The notes under the pieces: model-generated
What the model saw: the letters and a program-made list of their open reading frames with translations, nothing else
What the model was told of the DNA's origin: nothing
The model's database searches: none
From: Rhynochetos jubatus
Taxonomy: Eukaryota > Chordata > Aves > Eurypygiformes > Rhynochetidae
Direction of reading: 5' to 3'
DNA length: 64,000 bases
NCBI GenBank assembly: GCA_027574665.1
Contig: CM050653.1
Coordinates: 13,848,664 to 13,912,663 of the forward strand
Program-made: the position numbers and the translations under genes
Shown here: in pieces, positions 52,680-64,000 of the stretch
Layout of the letters: each line of letters opens with the position of its first letter
Position numbering within the stretch: the first letter of the stretch is position 1

Positions 52680-53060
52680 CTGTCCTGGCAGCCTGCTGGG
52701 ACATCATGAGCTTACATTTTCAAACCATGTCTGCCAAACAGATTTTCTTTAGACAAGATGCCTCTCCTGTCCAAGGACCTGAGTTGCAGGAACAAGTCAC
52801 TGAACTGATTTTCCAGGCCTGGGGACTGTCTCCTTCCCAGGCTGTTCTGCCAGCACAGGGGGTCTGGACAGGAAGATTGTACTGGAGCACTCCTGTGGGG
52901 ATTGAGCAGGGCTGGTGACACAGCAGGGGTTCACTCTGGATCTCACCCCAAATCTCCCAGGGGTGCTGCTCTAGTGGTCCCCCTTAAATGATGACTTGAG
53001 CTCCAGGAGGCTCTCAGGGCTGTTTCTGGCCCCAGGTTTCCCTGCTCTTCCACCTTTTCA
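52680..53060. other. GC-rich island in AT-rich DNA, unrecognised
   Basis: Composition changes sharply: hand counts give 35/60 G+C at 52801-52860 and 36/60 at 52921-52980, against roughly 35-40 percent around it. CpG is rare, so it is not a CpG island. Open frames exist on both strands (70 codons + at 52706-52918, 69 codons - at 52712-52921) but neither matches a known protein. A worn transposon or retroposed transcript fragment is the likeliest explanation; a minor exon cannot be excluded. Confidence 0.4.
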
Positions 53061-54856
53061 GGGTTTTTTCTTTATGAAGAGGAGGAAAGTGGAACAAGAG
53101 AGAGAAAGAAATCATACTCTTCTTAAACAAAAGCTTCTTTGAATTCCTTTTCTGTAGAAAATACCAGGTTTTTACTGATCACATACCAACTCAGACTGAA
53201 AGCTTTTAAAGTACCAAAGTATCCCAGGTATCTCCAAATCCAACATTTGACCTGATCCTATTATAGTCACACGGAATCATCTTAATGAAAAAGGTCTGTT
53301 GTAGGGAGAACTATTATTAGTATCTCTTCCATCTGCCTGTATTTATTCAGAATGGAACATTCATTCATTTTTACATTTTTTTAGTAATAATAAATCAGTA
53401 TTCTATGAATTACTGGAATTATGGTGAGGGATACTTTGTTTTTGAAAGATTAATAGCTCAGGAGACCAGTAGATGAACAGACAGTACAGAATGCTCACTG
53501 TTCTGAAGTTTACCGCAAAAGCATGTTGCTTTACTTGTCTACTTTGAAGCCAAACTTCAAAGTGATCATGTGTTAAAATGTGCACAATATGACTATTTAC
53601 CATATTAATGAGAGAATATGGAAATACTCTTTTATTACAAAAAAATATTTGTGTCACTTCTTTTCTTTTGAAGTCAGCTGTTGATTTAAATCAAGTGGTT
53701 AACATAAGTTTTGTCAGTTCCATTCTAAATGTATGTGGGTCACTGTGTTTGCATTAAGTGTCAGGATGGGAAAACTGCCTTCATGAAAACTATGCTTTCA
53801 TGTAGTCTGTTTGAAAGATAGTCATTCCTCCATTACTCATGTTTCCTCATTCCATTGGAGAACAATGACATTCGAAAGTAGGTAGCCACACTGACGTACA
53901 AAGGGAAGAACTTGAAGCCCATCTATCTTGCTTGGAGGAGAATTCAGAGGCTTCATTCATTACAGTTCCTTGAAATCCTAAGATGAAGACATTATAGAAT
54001 TACAAAGTACTTTTATTTTTAAAGGAACATGAGAAAATTTCACCTTTTAAAAATTCAAAATAAAGCAGTGAAAATCTTGCCCCAGGAAATTACACTCACT
54101 CAATCAGCTTCCTTCAGAGTAATTTTTAACCCCAATATATACCTTAACCTCCATTTGCCCCCCTGCTCTGTTTTCCCCCTTTATCTGACATTTCTCTGTA
54201 GAGTTTTTAGTTTGTCACTCTCAATGCAGTCATAGCAGGCAGGGAGAACAGATGCAGCTGTTTGTCTAAACATGCTCTGACAAAATTCCCCAAGAAGAAG
54301 AATCCACTGCCTCTCCAGTCAGTTTGTTCAAATTATGTTCACAATAATAAGCAGAATTAGAATGTTTATTTTAAAACCTAACCAGAGCCCTCTTTGCTAC
54401 AAAGAAATTCACTTTCTTGGTCTAAGACATTCAAGAAGACCAATTTGATGAATAGATGACCACTGTCTTCTTTTTATCTATTGTCAGAATTTTATAACAT
54501 CATTTTCTTCATTTCTCTTTTCCAATGTGAACCATTCCACGTGGGTTAAGGTACTGAAAGAACATCTGCTTTTCACTGCTGTCTTCCAGACTCTCTCAGG
54601 ATTATGTATCTTGTAAAGCTACGTTTTAATGGGATTACAAGAATGGGACACCATTCCTCAACTAGGATCTCACTAGCATAGGATAGAGTGAAATAATTCC
54701 TTCTGATTCCATTGCAAGAGGAAATTTACTTTGTTCAGAACAGCAGCTACTTTTTAATTCATCTTTAGCTTAAGAACTACCATGCTCTCTGACTCACTGT
54801 GTCTGAAAGGTAGATTTAATTCTACCTTAGAGATGGTTCATGAACACGATGATTTA
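53061..54856. other. Non-genic AT-rich sequence
   Basis: No gene, transposon or structured repeat recognised. Confidence 0.6.
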
Positions 54857-55085
54857 TCACAGAATAATTTGTGGTGGAAGGGAGCACTGGAGGTCACCTG
54901 GCTTAAAGTGGGACCAGCTTAGGTCATGTTTGCCAGGAATTTCTTATGCAAGTCTCAAATATCTCCGAGGATGGGGAAATTTCCAACCCTTGTGAGACCT
55001 TCTCAAAGTATGGCTACCTTCACTAGGGATTTTTTTTTTCCAAATATCTAACTGAAGTTTTTCTGGTTGTAACTTTTATGTGTTG
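54857..55085 (-). mobile_element. CR1 3' end, antisense
   Basis: The + strand reads TCACAGAATAATTTGTGGTGGAAGGGAGCACTGGAGGTCACCTGG, then GGGACCAGCTTAGGTCA, CAAATATCTCCGAGGATGGGG, TTTCCAACCCTTGTGAGACC, and ATATCTAACTGAAGTTTTTCTGG. This is the antisense order of a CR1 3' UTR leading into the last RT codons. It is a 5'-truncated, diverged copy. More CR1 may extend beyond 55085 but the match becomes too weak to follow, and the inner boundary is set by eye. Confidence 0.88.
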
Positions 55086-57116
55086 GTTCTTTTTGCACCG
55101 TCCTGGCTCAACCTTGATTCTGCCTCATCACTACACCCTTTTCTGGCAACCACTGGCCTCTGTTTACCATGGGACCCTTATTGGTGAAGACAATGCCTGG
55201 CATGTCTTGGTCTTCCCCTTGTCTCTGGAGTCATGTTTCCTTACAGAGCTGCCCACTCTCCCCTGATATTCTGGAACAGGTGTATGAAAGGGTCTTGAAC
55301 TGTCTTGCTAGTTGAAGAGGACATAATAATAATGCAGTTTTGAGCCATTGTTCATCTGACACTTATTAATTTAGCCTGCTTATGAAAAAATGACATGGGA
55401 CTTACTCAGAAGTGGGTAACGTTAAGTAATAATAAATACTACTTAATACTATGCAGTATGTGCAATATATATCATAGGTCTTTATTTTTCCTGGTGTTTC
55501 TTCCGCTATGACAACAGAAGTCAAAAACATTATTCCTGAAAGTATTTGTAACAGACTGTATCTGAGGACCAACCATTAAAATGTGTGAACACCCTGACGA
55601 AAGGTGTCTTTTTTAACAAAGAAAATGTCTTCACACTTGCTTCAGAAATACGTTTTAGCATATACTTGAAGTCAAGTCCATGCTTAAGATGTTGGTGGAA
55701 TATCACTTGAGAGGAAATATACTACTTTCATTCCCTCTGTAACTTAATCTGCCCTTTATTTATTCTATATTCCGTTCTCAGAAGTCCCTCACATATGAAT
55801 GTCTGGCCATTGAATTCATTGTCAGCACATGAATTATGCTCTGTGTTGATACAGATGTTATGATAAGTAGAAAACAAATGGTTTTCCACAAGCTGTTTCT
55901 TGAAGATAAAATGAGATTTATATGTATACCATCATTTCTGGAAAGGTGCAAAGAAAAGTTGGAAAGATACTGGACCATAAGTACAGGAAAGAGCTGGGGC
56001 TTAAGAGCTAGAGCTTGACAGAGATCTTAGCCCATCTTAGGTGACTTCTTGGACTACAACAGGAAATAGGGATCTGTCCAGGAATGCTAGCTTGATGCTG
56101 TCATCAAAATCTTTGTCTTTTGTGAAACAGAATATCATCTATCAAAATTTCAGAGAGCCATAGCAAGATCTCACCATGTGAAGAATGCAAATGCAACCTT
56201 CTTCACATACACCACAACAAATCACATGTAAGTAGATTTTTTGTCTGTATCTCTCAGGCATGCAAATATGTTTTGAAAAACATTGTGTTTCAGAAATAAT
56301 TTCTCCCTGTATTGGACATATGTTGTGCCTCTGCGGTAAATGGGAACTTTGTCAAAGGTCTCCAAGGAAGCAGAACTGGGCTCATCCTGCAATGTGAGGT
56401 CTCCCTGTCAGCATCCTTGCTCTGTTGAGAAGTAGATTCAAAGACTGTAACCACACATTTGGAAAGGTAACTGTCACTTCAGGTTTAATCCACATAGCTG
56501 AATGCTCTTGTCCTTCAGTGTCATTTCAGAGAGGGGTTATAACGTTTTTAATTTCCCACCACATCACATAGACACATTAAATGATCCAGTTTAAAACAAA
56601 GATCTATAATTTGCTGCATCTCTTCTGTGCCACTTCAAATAAGCAACAGAAACCACAACCAGCCAACAACAACCTATGTGTACCCACACAAGTCCAGTTG
56701 GCTGAATGTTTGTTTCAGCAACTGTCTTTAAATCCTTTCCTTCACAATACAGTTATTGGAAAATGATTGTGATTTGCTTGTGTTGCTGAGATACACTACA
56801 CATCACAGAGCTCCCACTCTTTTATATTGCCTCATGCGGGGCCTCTGTGGACAAAGCCAGCACACATTTTATTTCCTCCCACTTGAACACACTGTTGTAA
56901 TTAGGTGCAAGTCGCAGGAAGCTATTGCTTTCATTCCTTATCCTTAAAATCATAGATCAGAGCTTGAGCTGCAGAGTAGAAAACCAATTTCTTATTTCAA
57001 TTTTATTTATTTTCTCACTATTCTTACTGCTAAAAAGTAAGGAATAAATAAAAGAATTTAAAAATTAAAAATTTTTAAATGCTACCAGTAGGATTCCTAA
57101 ATGTTATTTCAAGTAA
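55086..57116. other. Non-genic AT-rich sequence
   Basis: No gene recognised. The first 180 bp are less AT-rich and could be the decayed continuation of the antisense CR1. The rest shows only chance frames of about 60 codons. Confidence 0.55.
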
Positions 57117-57385
57117 TTTTTGTTTGTTTGTTTGTTTTTTGTTTTTGGTTTTTTTTTTTACCCTTGGTTCTGGTCTGGGATGACCCAGAAGACCAGGTAC
57201 AGAATGTGAAAACTCACAGATGAAAGAGAATTCTTCCATTGTTGATACCAAGGAAAGCAGGCCAGACTGACCTGAGAGGAACCACACCTCAGACCATTTT
57301 CTGCCATCCCCAAAGGCAGGGACAGAAGAGAGCATGAGAGACAGGGCCAGAGCATGCAGCTCTGTACAGATTTCGGTCACCACTG
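57117..57385 (-). other. Possible retroposed sequence with A-rich tail
   Basis: On the minus strand about 210 bp of GC-richer sequence (57165-57375) runs directly into an A-rich tail with regularly spaced C bases (57117-57159, ending in three AAAC units). Sharp contrast with the AT-rich flanks plus a 3' A-rich tail is the usual look of a retroposed transcript. A minus frame of 102 codons (57075-57383) runs through it but its last part is translated tail, and I recognise no protein. No convincing target-site duplication flanks the tail. The 12-base match TTTTAAATGCTA at 57073-57084 and 57401-57412 is the only candidate, and it is 32 bases away from the tail. Confidence 0.3.
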
Positions 57386-60300
57386 TTGCACTTTAGAAAC
57401 TTTTAAATGCTATCATAATTTACTTAATCTCTGGAAAAGCACAGAGTGCAAAACGATACTAAAACATCCTAAGCCCAGGTGCACTGCATTTGGAAGTTTG
57501 CATTCTGCTGCTTAGGCTTCATCCTATTAATAAGTCTAATCATGGATGATTTGCACTACCTACGATATTCAGGTATTAAGTTGTCTGATACCTCCACTCC
57601 TCGTATTCCTTTCCGAAGACCAGCTAGGCTTTCCCGAGCATTCCTACACAGTCAGTTAACACCAGATCCCTTGGAGACAAGAAAGGAAGTTGATGTAAAT
57701 TATGTATATCTGGAAAAATTCTCTATGAGTAGCCAGTTAGAGTTTAGTGTTCAGAGAGGTTCAAATCTGACTAAATATCTAATGTGACAGAATAATAAAG
57801 TTCAGGAAATGTAATTCAGTTACTGTCTCTGCCCTGGAATTGTAGAGATTTTTAATCCTTCGTATACAAAGTGATTCTTGCAGATCTCACAGTAGGGGAT
57901 TGCAGAGAAAGTCTATATATTTACTTTTTTAATGCATAATTTTCCATACAGTATTAAGAAAAAAGATGGTAAATACACAGCAACAAACCAGCACAGGCTT
58001 GATTTTATTTCTTTAGCTAAAGTATCTGGGGTGATATGATTTGATATCCCATTCAAATAAAACTCTTCCATCACATATCTACAGCTGCAACCCACCAGAG
58101 GAAAAGATTAAGTGGAAGGAAATTTAAGCCACAGTAGGCCTAGCAAGTCACCTGCTAAAGACTTTGGATGGGAGTCAAGGGTTTAGCTGAATTCCCAGTT
58201 AAGTCATTCTGTATCCTTTCTCTGAAAACATCTGTGCTGAGGAGTGAGATGGCAATGCATACATATGGACTTTTTAAATTTCTTGTGCTTAGCTAAACAT
58301 ATCTACAGTATGGTGTTTTGCAGATTATACAGATTTGTTTACCTCTTTTTGAGAAACATGGGTGCACATTTTTTCCTTGATATGTTACCTCTTTTAAAAC
58401 ACTAACTTGCAGTACTTTGAACATGACCAGAAGTAAATGAATAATAATGAAAATGCAGAATTGAGCTGTGCTACTACATCATCCTATCTCTTCTCTTTTT
58501 CTTTGGTCTGGTACCGAGTTATAGTCTTTCAATCTGTAATGGAACAGCTAAGGAAAAAAAATGTATGAAGATGTTTTATTTTCTTGTATGTATGTATTGT
58601 ATTTATTTTTCCCAGATAATCTACAATTAAAGGTGGAAAAAAAAATTAAAATTTCTCTGAACAGAAAAATCATCTTTTTACTAGGTGATACTGTAGTCCA
58701 TGGAAAGAGTGGGACAGAGACTATCCAGAGACTGGAAAGTGTGTTAGTTTTTGGCCAAATATACATCTTGTCGAGGAGATAAATTACCAACCTATAGAAG
58801 CCAATGTCTGCAAACAATGACACAAAAACTACCACTGGCTGTAACAGGACCTTTCTCTGCCTATAACTTTGATGCTTTTTTGGTGCTTGAGTGAAGCCAC
58901 CTAGATGACTTTAGATCAAGCAGGAGTCCCATTTAATTATTATGTTGGTTTTAAGTCTTCTTTGTGTTGGCAAAGGAGCTATGAGAGGGCTTTAGAAATC
59001 CAATAAGCATAAATGTTTTAAAGAGAAGACTGGAGCAACCCTTTTTACTTCCCCTCCCTTAGTCCCTGTTAGTATTCTCTGAAATTTAATCTTTCGGTCT
59101 GAAATTTTTCTTATTCCACAGTGAATCCAGAAATCCTTCTCAAGTAAGCATGTAGGACCGGACAATTCCATGTGGACCTACATACTAATTCCCTTGAAAT
59201 CACAGGGAATAATGTGCTTGATGGTTAATTTCAGGGGATCCAACTAATTTCTTCAGTACATGTTCCCATGCACTATAGGAAAAAAAAATCCTTTCCAACA
59301 TCCATCGAAAGAAGTAAGGCCTGTAATGAGAAATCAAAAAGAAATTTACTTTCCCATGGAAAAAGAAGAAAGAAGAGTAAGCTAGCTTGCAGGAATATTT
59401 AAGTTTGGTAAGTAAAAATGGTTACTGGTCCAAGGAAAACTGTTAGGATCACTCAAGTCCAGTGGAGGACCCAACAAAAGCAATAACCTCAATTCCCCTC
59501 AATGCAACCTAGTCTTGTGCTCAGTTTAGTTTTGAGTGTGTGAGGAAAATATGTCACCTAGGTTCTGAGAAATTGAAATTTTATTAGTTATCTCTGAACA
59601 CCTTGCTTTATGGCCATTTTAGATGTGGCATATCTTTTTGCCCTATGGAAAGTCACAAAAGCCATAAAAGTAGGAGTCACCCCTTTCCTTCCTCCCCAGT
59701 TAGGCATTAGAGCCCACTAGAAGCCCCAGAGCATGGGATTAATGTAATTTAAGTACAGAGCAAGCAAACAGTGATCATGTTATGGCCAGCCACATCCTCT
59801 TTCCTTAGAGCAGGGGGATCATGGCAAAGTTGAAAATGTAGCTGCCTTTTTGTGAATAGACTATGGAAAAAAGAAGATACAGATTGTCATTCCCTCCTTG
59901 GGAATGGGAGAGTTATAACATCTGTGCTTTTAGAGAGTACCTCCTATGGGATAATAACACAAAGGTGAATACAGAGAGTCATTTGTTCCTCCTCTCAGAA
60001 GTTAGAGCTGAATGCATAATAACCTATTGGTTTTAAAAAGAAATGTAGATACCATTTTCAAGTATATTCTGCACAAGATTCATGGTACTGGAATCTGTTT
60101 TCAGCACAAAAAATGCACATTGTCCATTCTTCATATGCTACCCAATGTTCCTGAAGCTGATATTTCCACCAGAACAGAGTATAAACCATAGTTATATGGT
60201 TAGTGATGAGTAAGATCATTAAAAATTTTCCCGAGAGAGACAAGAAGAAATACTTCTACAACAAACCTTTCACAGGGAGATGTAAGGGAAGATAATCAGC

Positions 60301-61873
60301 TTTGTCTGACGTTGATTTCACCTTTATATCTATTATTTAGGTGAATCTATTTTTGTCCAAGGGCCAAATCATCAGGTGTAAAATAAAGTAGCTCTCCTGA
60401 ACTCAGTGGAGTTGCATCAAAAGAACACTGATAAGCACGTCCCTTTCACTTAAATACTATCAGATCAGAGGTAAGTAAGACAGGTCTTAACACCAGAAGA
60501 TTTTAAACTTTGAATGTCATGGAACATACACGTTTAGTAATTACTTTATTGATACTATTATTATTGGGAAAGAAATATTTGTATGCTTCAAAGTGTAATT
60601 TAGCCAACACCAGAATGCATAAAACAGATCAGGAGGTCTATGCAAAAATAGCTTTTGTCAGAATAAAAGGGGTTTCTGTATACCTATGAAGCATTGGTTT
60701 AGATCTTCAAAGAAGGAAAAAATGCAAGGCTCTGCTGTGAATATTTGGTTTGCATATATCTTATGAACTGTGATGAAAATAGCTGCTTTGCAAGCTGTTC
60801 CATAATGTCTTTATGAAGATGTTAAAGTGCTCTGGTGAAAACACAGCAAATGGAACTGTACATTTCTGTTCAACTAAAAAGATGTTATTGATTCAAATGC
60901 TGGCATATATCATTGTAGAGGAAAAGAAGGTTGAAAAGCAGACCAGAAGTGTCACAATAGGGTCAAGTGTTTATGATCTGATAAACATTAAAAGTTCACA
61001 TCAATTTGATTGAATTGCCTCAACACAGTTGGTACATTTCTGGTTTTACACGATGTTGGGATGGTAATGTCATCAGTAACAGTTGCAGAGGAGGCAACTT
61101 AACTGTTTCATGACTATCAGATATGGAGACAGAATCCTTGTGGGACAGATTCAGCAATAGACTTGCATGTGCAGGTACAATAAAATAACAGGAAATAAAA
61201 AACAATAAAAGGGCCAAAATGTTAAGGGTTCTTCATTCAGTTGGAACCAGGCTATGGGAACGAGCTGTTACCAGTTTATTGAAAATCTCATGTATTAGGC
61301 AAAAACATCCCTTCAGAACCTGTTCTAAACCATTAGACCAAAGTTTGGATGACTCTGGGAAGTGAACAGGTAGAAATCCAACATGCCATGATGTAGGTTA
61401 TCAAATGCTGAAAGATATTGCCACCTCAGTGGAAGACCTAAATCATAATCAGAAAATGCCACCCAGTATAATTATGAACTAATCACTTATTCTAAGCAAG
61501 TAGAAAAAGATTATATAAATTCCCATTGGTCAACAAGGTACTCACTACAAGACCAGCAGTAGAAGGAAAATTAAAACCCTCAGCAACAAAATCTCTCAAA
61601 GAATCTCAGTGGTTTAATATTTTTTTCTTGTCATTTAATAGCATAGAGAGGTCTAGCCAGAAAGTATCCTGGAAAAGAGAAATATCTGGACAGAACTTAA
61701 CTCTACTAAAAGTTACTAATTTTCTTTTTAGTAGGGCTCATTTGGGCAGTAAATCTATTTCTTAAAATAAAATAGGTTTTGATACATCAAGTCAAAAAAA
61801 AAAGCTTAGAAAGAAATACTACATCATGTACATAACAATTTTTCTTTCTAACATAATTAGTTCACTCATATGG
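57386..61873. other. Non-genic AT-rich sequence with one 102-codon frame
   Basis: No recognised gene or element. The + frame at 57479-57787 has a hydrophobic N-terminus and then a basic, proline-containing middle (RIPFRRPARLSR). It resembles no family I know and lacks supporting gene signals. The remainder shows only short frames and A/T runs. Confidence 0.55.
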
Positions 61874-61939
61874 GATTTTGGTGGTTTTATTTTTTTTTGT
61901 GGGGGGAAGGGGCTTGGTTTTGGGTTTTTTTTATTTATT
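61874..61939. repeat. T/G-rich low-complexity tract
   Basis: T runs and G runs alternate on the + strand. It accounts for the Phe/Trp/Gly-rich start of the frame at 61870-62085, which is not a gene. Confidence 0.8.
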
Positions 61940-64000
61940 CTCGGATGAAAATAAATTCTTCTTTCTCAGGAGAATGGGGTCCAGTAACAAGTGCAGTCTT
62001 TTGTTCCATTGCTCTAAAGGCCTATAGTTCTCAAGAATATCAAAAGCTGCAATTTATTTTCTCATTTAAACAACAAGAAAAATAATCAGAAAGTATTAGC
62101 ATGAAATAGTGTTCTTAGTTTATATGTAGCTATGTAATGGAACTGATAAAAAAGAATGCAGTATTTATTTAATTAATTGTTATTTATTAGATTACTATGT
62201 TTTCCATTCACATAAAGACATTAATTTTCATAAAGCTGTAAAAGCTTGAAGTCCTACTGGGTAAAATCCTGTAAATATAATACATTTCTTAAAAGAACAA
62301 TGTATTAACTTTGTTTTCTGATAGTGTTAGCAGTATAACAGATTTCCAGTGTACTTCTAACCCCTTAGGGCATCTAAAGAACTCCAGGAAACAAAGGTAT
62401 CTTTCAGTACCTTCTGTTGTTTCTACAAGCATTTAATATTTGATGTGATATACATGCCCTAATAGCACATGAAACACCATAGCCTAGTGTGATCACGGCA
62501 TATACCACATACATAGTGCAGCCTCTTCTTTTTTCCTATTTTTTTTTTTTTTTTTTGCTATTTGGTATGCAAATCCACCCCGTGGTAACCTTATCTGTGT
62601 GCTGCCTGTTCTGCTCATGCAAATCTTTGTAGTTATCCTGGATTCTGATGCCATCTGCATCTGCTTACTTTCCTCGCCTTTAAAAAAGAATCAGGAGTTA
62701 CTAGACAGATGGTGAAGCAAAACTATTATCAGAGATTATCAGAAAAATATGCTATTATAAAGACTTTTTAAAATGTAATCACCCTTATTCAGGGTAGCAT
62801 TAATACAGTAACATATTGTGCAATTACTGTTAGAGTTGCATCACTTCAGTAGAGACAGCCTTGCGGCAGGGTGGGGAGGAGGCATATTTTACTTTGTATA
62901 ATGCTCTCAGTAGCTCTGTCGAGGGATTGCAGTGATATCCTTCTGATTTTGTTTAGTAATAGCTTCACCATCTACTTAAAAATCTCTTTTAGAAAGAGAA
63001 CAAAGTGATGCTTAGATGACAGTAGCTGAACATTACTTACTGGTCTTACTTCTGTTAGGAATCACGACATGTTTCCCCGCCAGGTGCTGGAAGGAAAGGG
63101 GACATTCTTGCAAATGCACAGATTAGTTTGCCTGTGGTTAAATGCACTGAATGTCCTACATTGGTGGGCAGGTACAGCTTACATTTACAGCTGTGAAGAA
63201 GCCTTGCTAAACAAAACTTAAGCAATAAGATTTCTGTTCCTTAATCTTTGATATCTAAAGGGTATATTTCAAAGCCTGAGTTAGTCAGTCTTAGACCTCT
63301 GAATAGTCACTGAAAAGAAATAAACATTTGAGATTAATGCATCTGATCTGTCTCAGATAACTATATTAAAATGAGTCAATATGTGGAAAAGTACCCCATT
63401 GCTCCCCGCTGGTAATAAAAGCAGCCTCGGTAGAATTAACCATCTAATATTGGACACTTTGGTAAAGATATATTAATGTCCCACCTGAAATATCTAACAT
63501 TTCAACATCAAAATGTATATTCTTTCCATATTTCATAGAACTCCATGTTGTGAAAGCCAAGAAATACAGGTACGTATTCGCTGGGGAAGTGGGAAAGGCT
63601 GGCGTGAGGTTCCTCACACCACAGAGGTTACTGCATGACTTAAGTGATGATGATCATCTTCCTTTCCTTTCTTAGTGTGTTGACTCAGTTGATGGCCTGG
63701 TGTGTACACCAGGATAGAGGTATGCAGCATTTGCGATTGGTCTTGTCTTGTAATTATATTTCTGAATATGAAAGAAGTAAGGCACATTATTTTACAGTGT
63801 TTTCAGTTTTAGACAGAAGGCTACTGCAAATTTATCAGAAAGTTTTGCATATCATGGACTAATAGTAAGTATTTGTCTAAATTAATAAAAGGGAGAGAAA
63901 ATCAAAAAATTCAAGGTCCATTCTGAAGTTTTCAACAAATCAAAGATACAACAAAAAAATCAAAGATAACTTTCTTTATTGGACTTTCAGCTTTTGAAGA
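61940..64000. other. Non-genic sequence with possible POU-site pair
   Basis: No gene recognised. Two exact octamers ATGCAAAT lie 50 bp apart (62567-62574 and 62617-62624) just after an 18-base T run (62539-62556). The following block to about 62960 is of mixed composition and free of simple repeats. It is a candidate conserved non-coding element, unproven. The window ends in AT-rich sequence with no feature. Confidence 0.5.
62539..62556. repeat. Poly(T) run, 18 T
   Basis: An uninterrupted run of 18 T on the + strand, adjacent to the octamer pair. On the minus strand it would be a poly(A) tail at the end of whatever lies at higher coordinates, but no retrosequence was recognised there. Confidence 0.85.

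Noticed and set aside
1-64000. tRNA, rRNA, CRISPR array, bacterial operon or mitochondrial insert
   Set aside because: None of the characteristic sequences or spacings was seen on either strand when reading by eye; a covariance-model scan and a mitochondrial search would be needed to exclude short or decayed copies.

Overview
The window looks like bird nuclear DNA from a gene-poor, AT-rich interval (intergenic, or inside a very large intron). The evidence is the repeats. There are four chicken-repeat-1 (CR1) non-LTR retrotransposon fragments with the typical 3' end, one of them keeping the short tandem 8-bp terminal repeat. There are also three pieces of an LTR family that is widespread in birds, with the inner edge sequence TGTGGTTTAACCCC on one side and TGTGCTGGTTTTGG on the other. 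I found no prokaryotic gene organisation, no convincing protein-coding gene, no tRNA or rRNA gene and no CRISPR array. Most open frames are short, AT-rich and start anywhere, as expected by chance.

Layout. 1-4.1 kb: unique AT-rich sequence with a TTGG microsatellite. 4.1-5.2 kb: sense CR1 carrying broken reverse transcriptase (RT) and an intact 3' end. 5.2-11.0 kb: unique. 11.05-11.6 kb: antisense CR1. 14.43-14.55 kb: one end of an antisense LTR. 14.8-20.3 kb: unique sequence, including stretches that look constrained to the eye and a perfect 16-bp AT palindrome. 20.3-21.7 kb: purine-rich on the + strand. 25.2-25.7 kb: the longest open frame (170 codons), unrecognised. 26.5-29.4 kb: the most structured part, two near-complete solo LTRs of one subfamily in opposite orientations, 1.39 kb apart, the first split by a younger CR1. 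29.4-44.1 kb: almost 15 kb without a repeat I can recognise. 44.15-44.64 kb: a very decayed antisense RT relic of an older non-LTR element. 44.7-54.8 kb: unique, with microsatellites, a possible cryptic exon and one GC-rich island. 54.86-55.09 kb: antisense CR1 3' end. 57.1-57.4 kb: a GC-richer block ending in an A-rich tail on the minus strand, possibly retroposed. The rest is unique AT-rich DNA.

There is no set of cooperating genes to describe. The history readable here is retroelement accumulation: an old RT relic, then LTR insertions reduced to solo copies, then CR1 insertions including one nested in an LTR. No new biological system is evident. The best leads are the inverted LTR pair with its hairpin, the ancient RT relic, and several non-coding blocks that only cross-species alignment can test.
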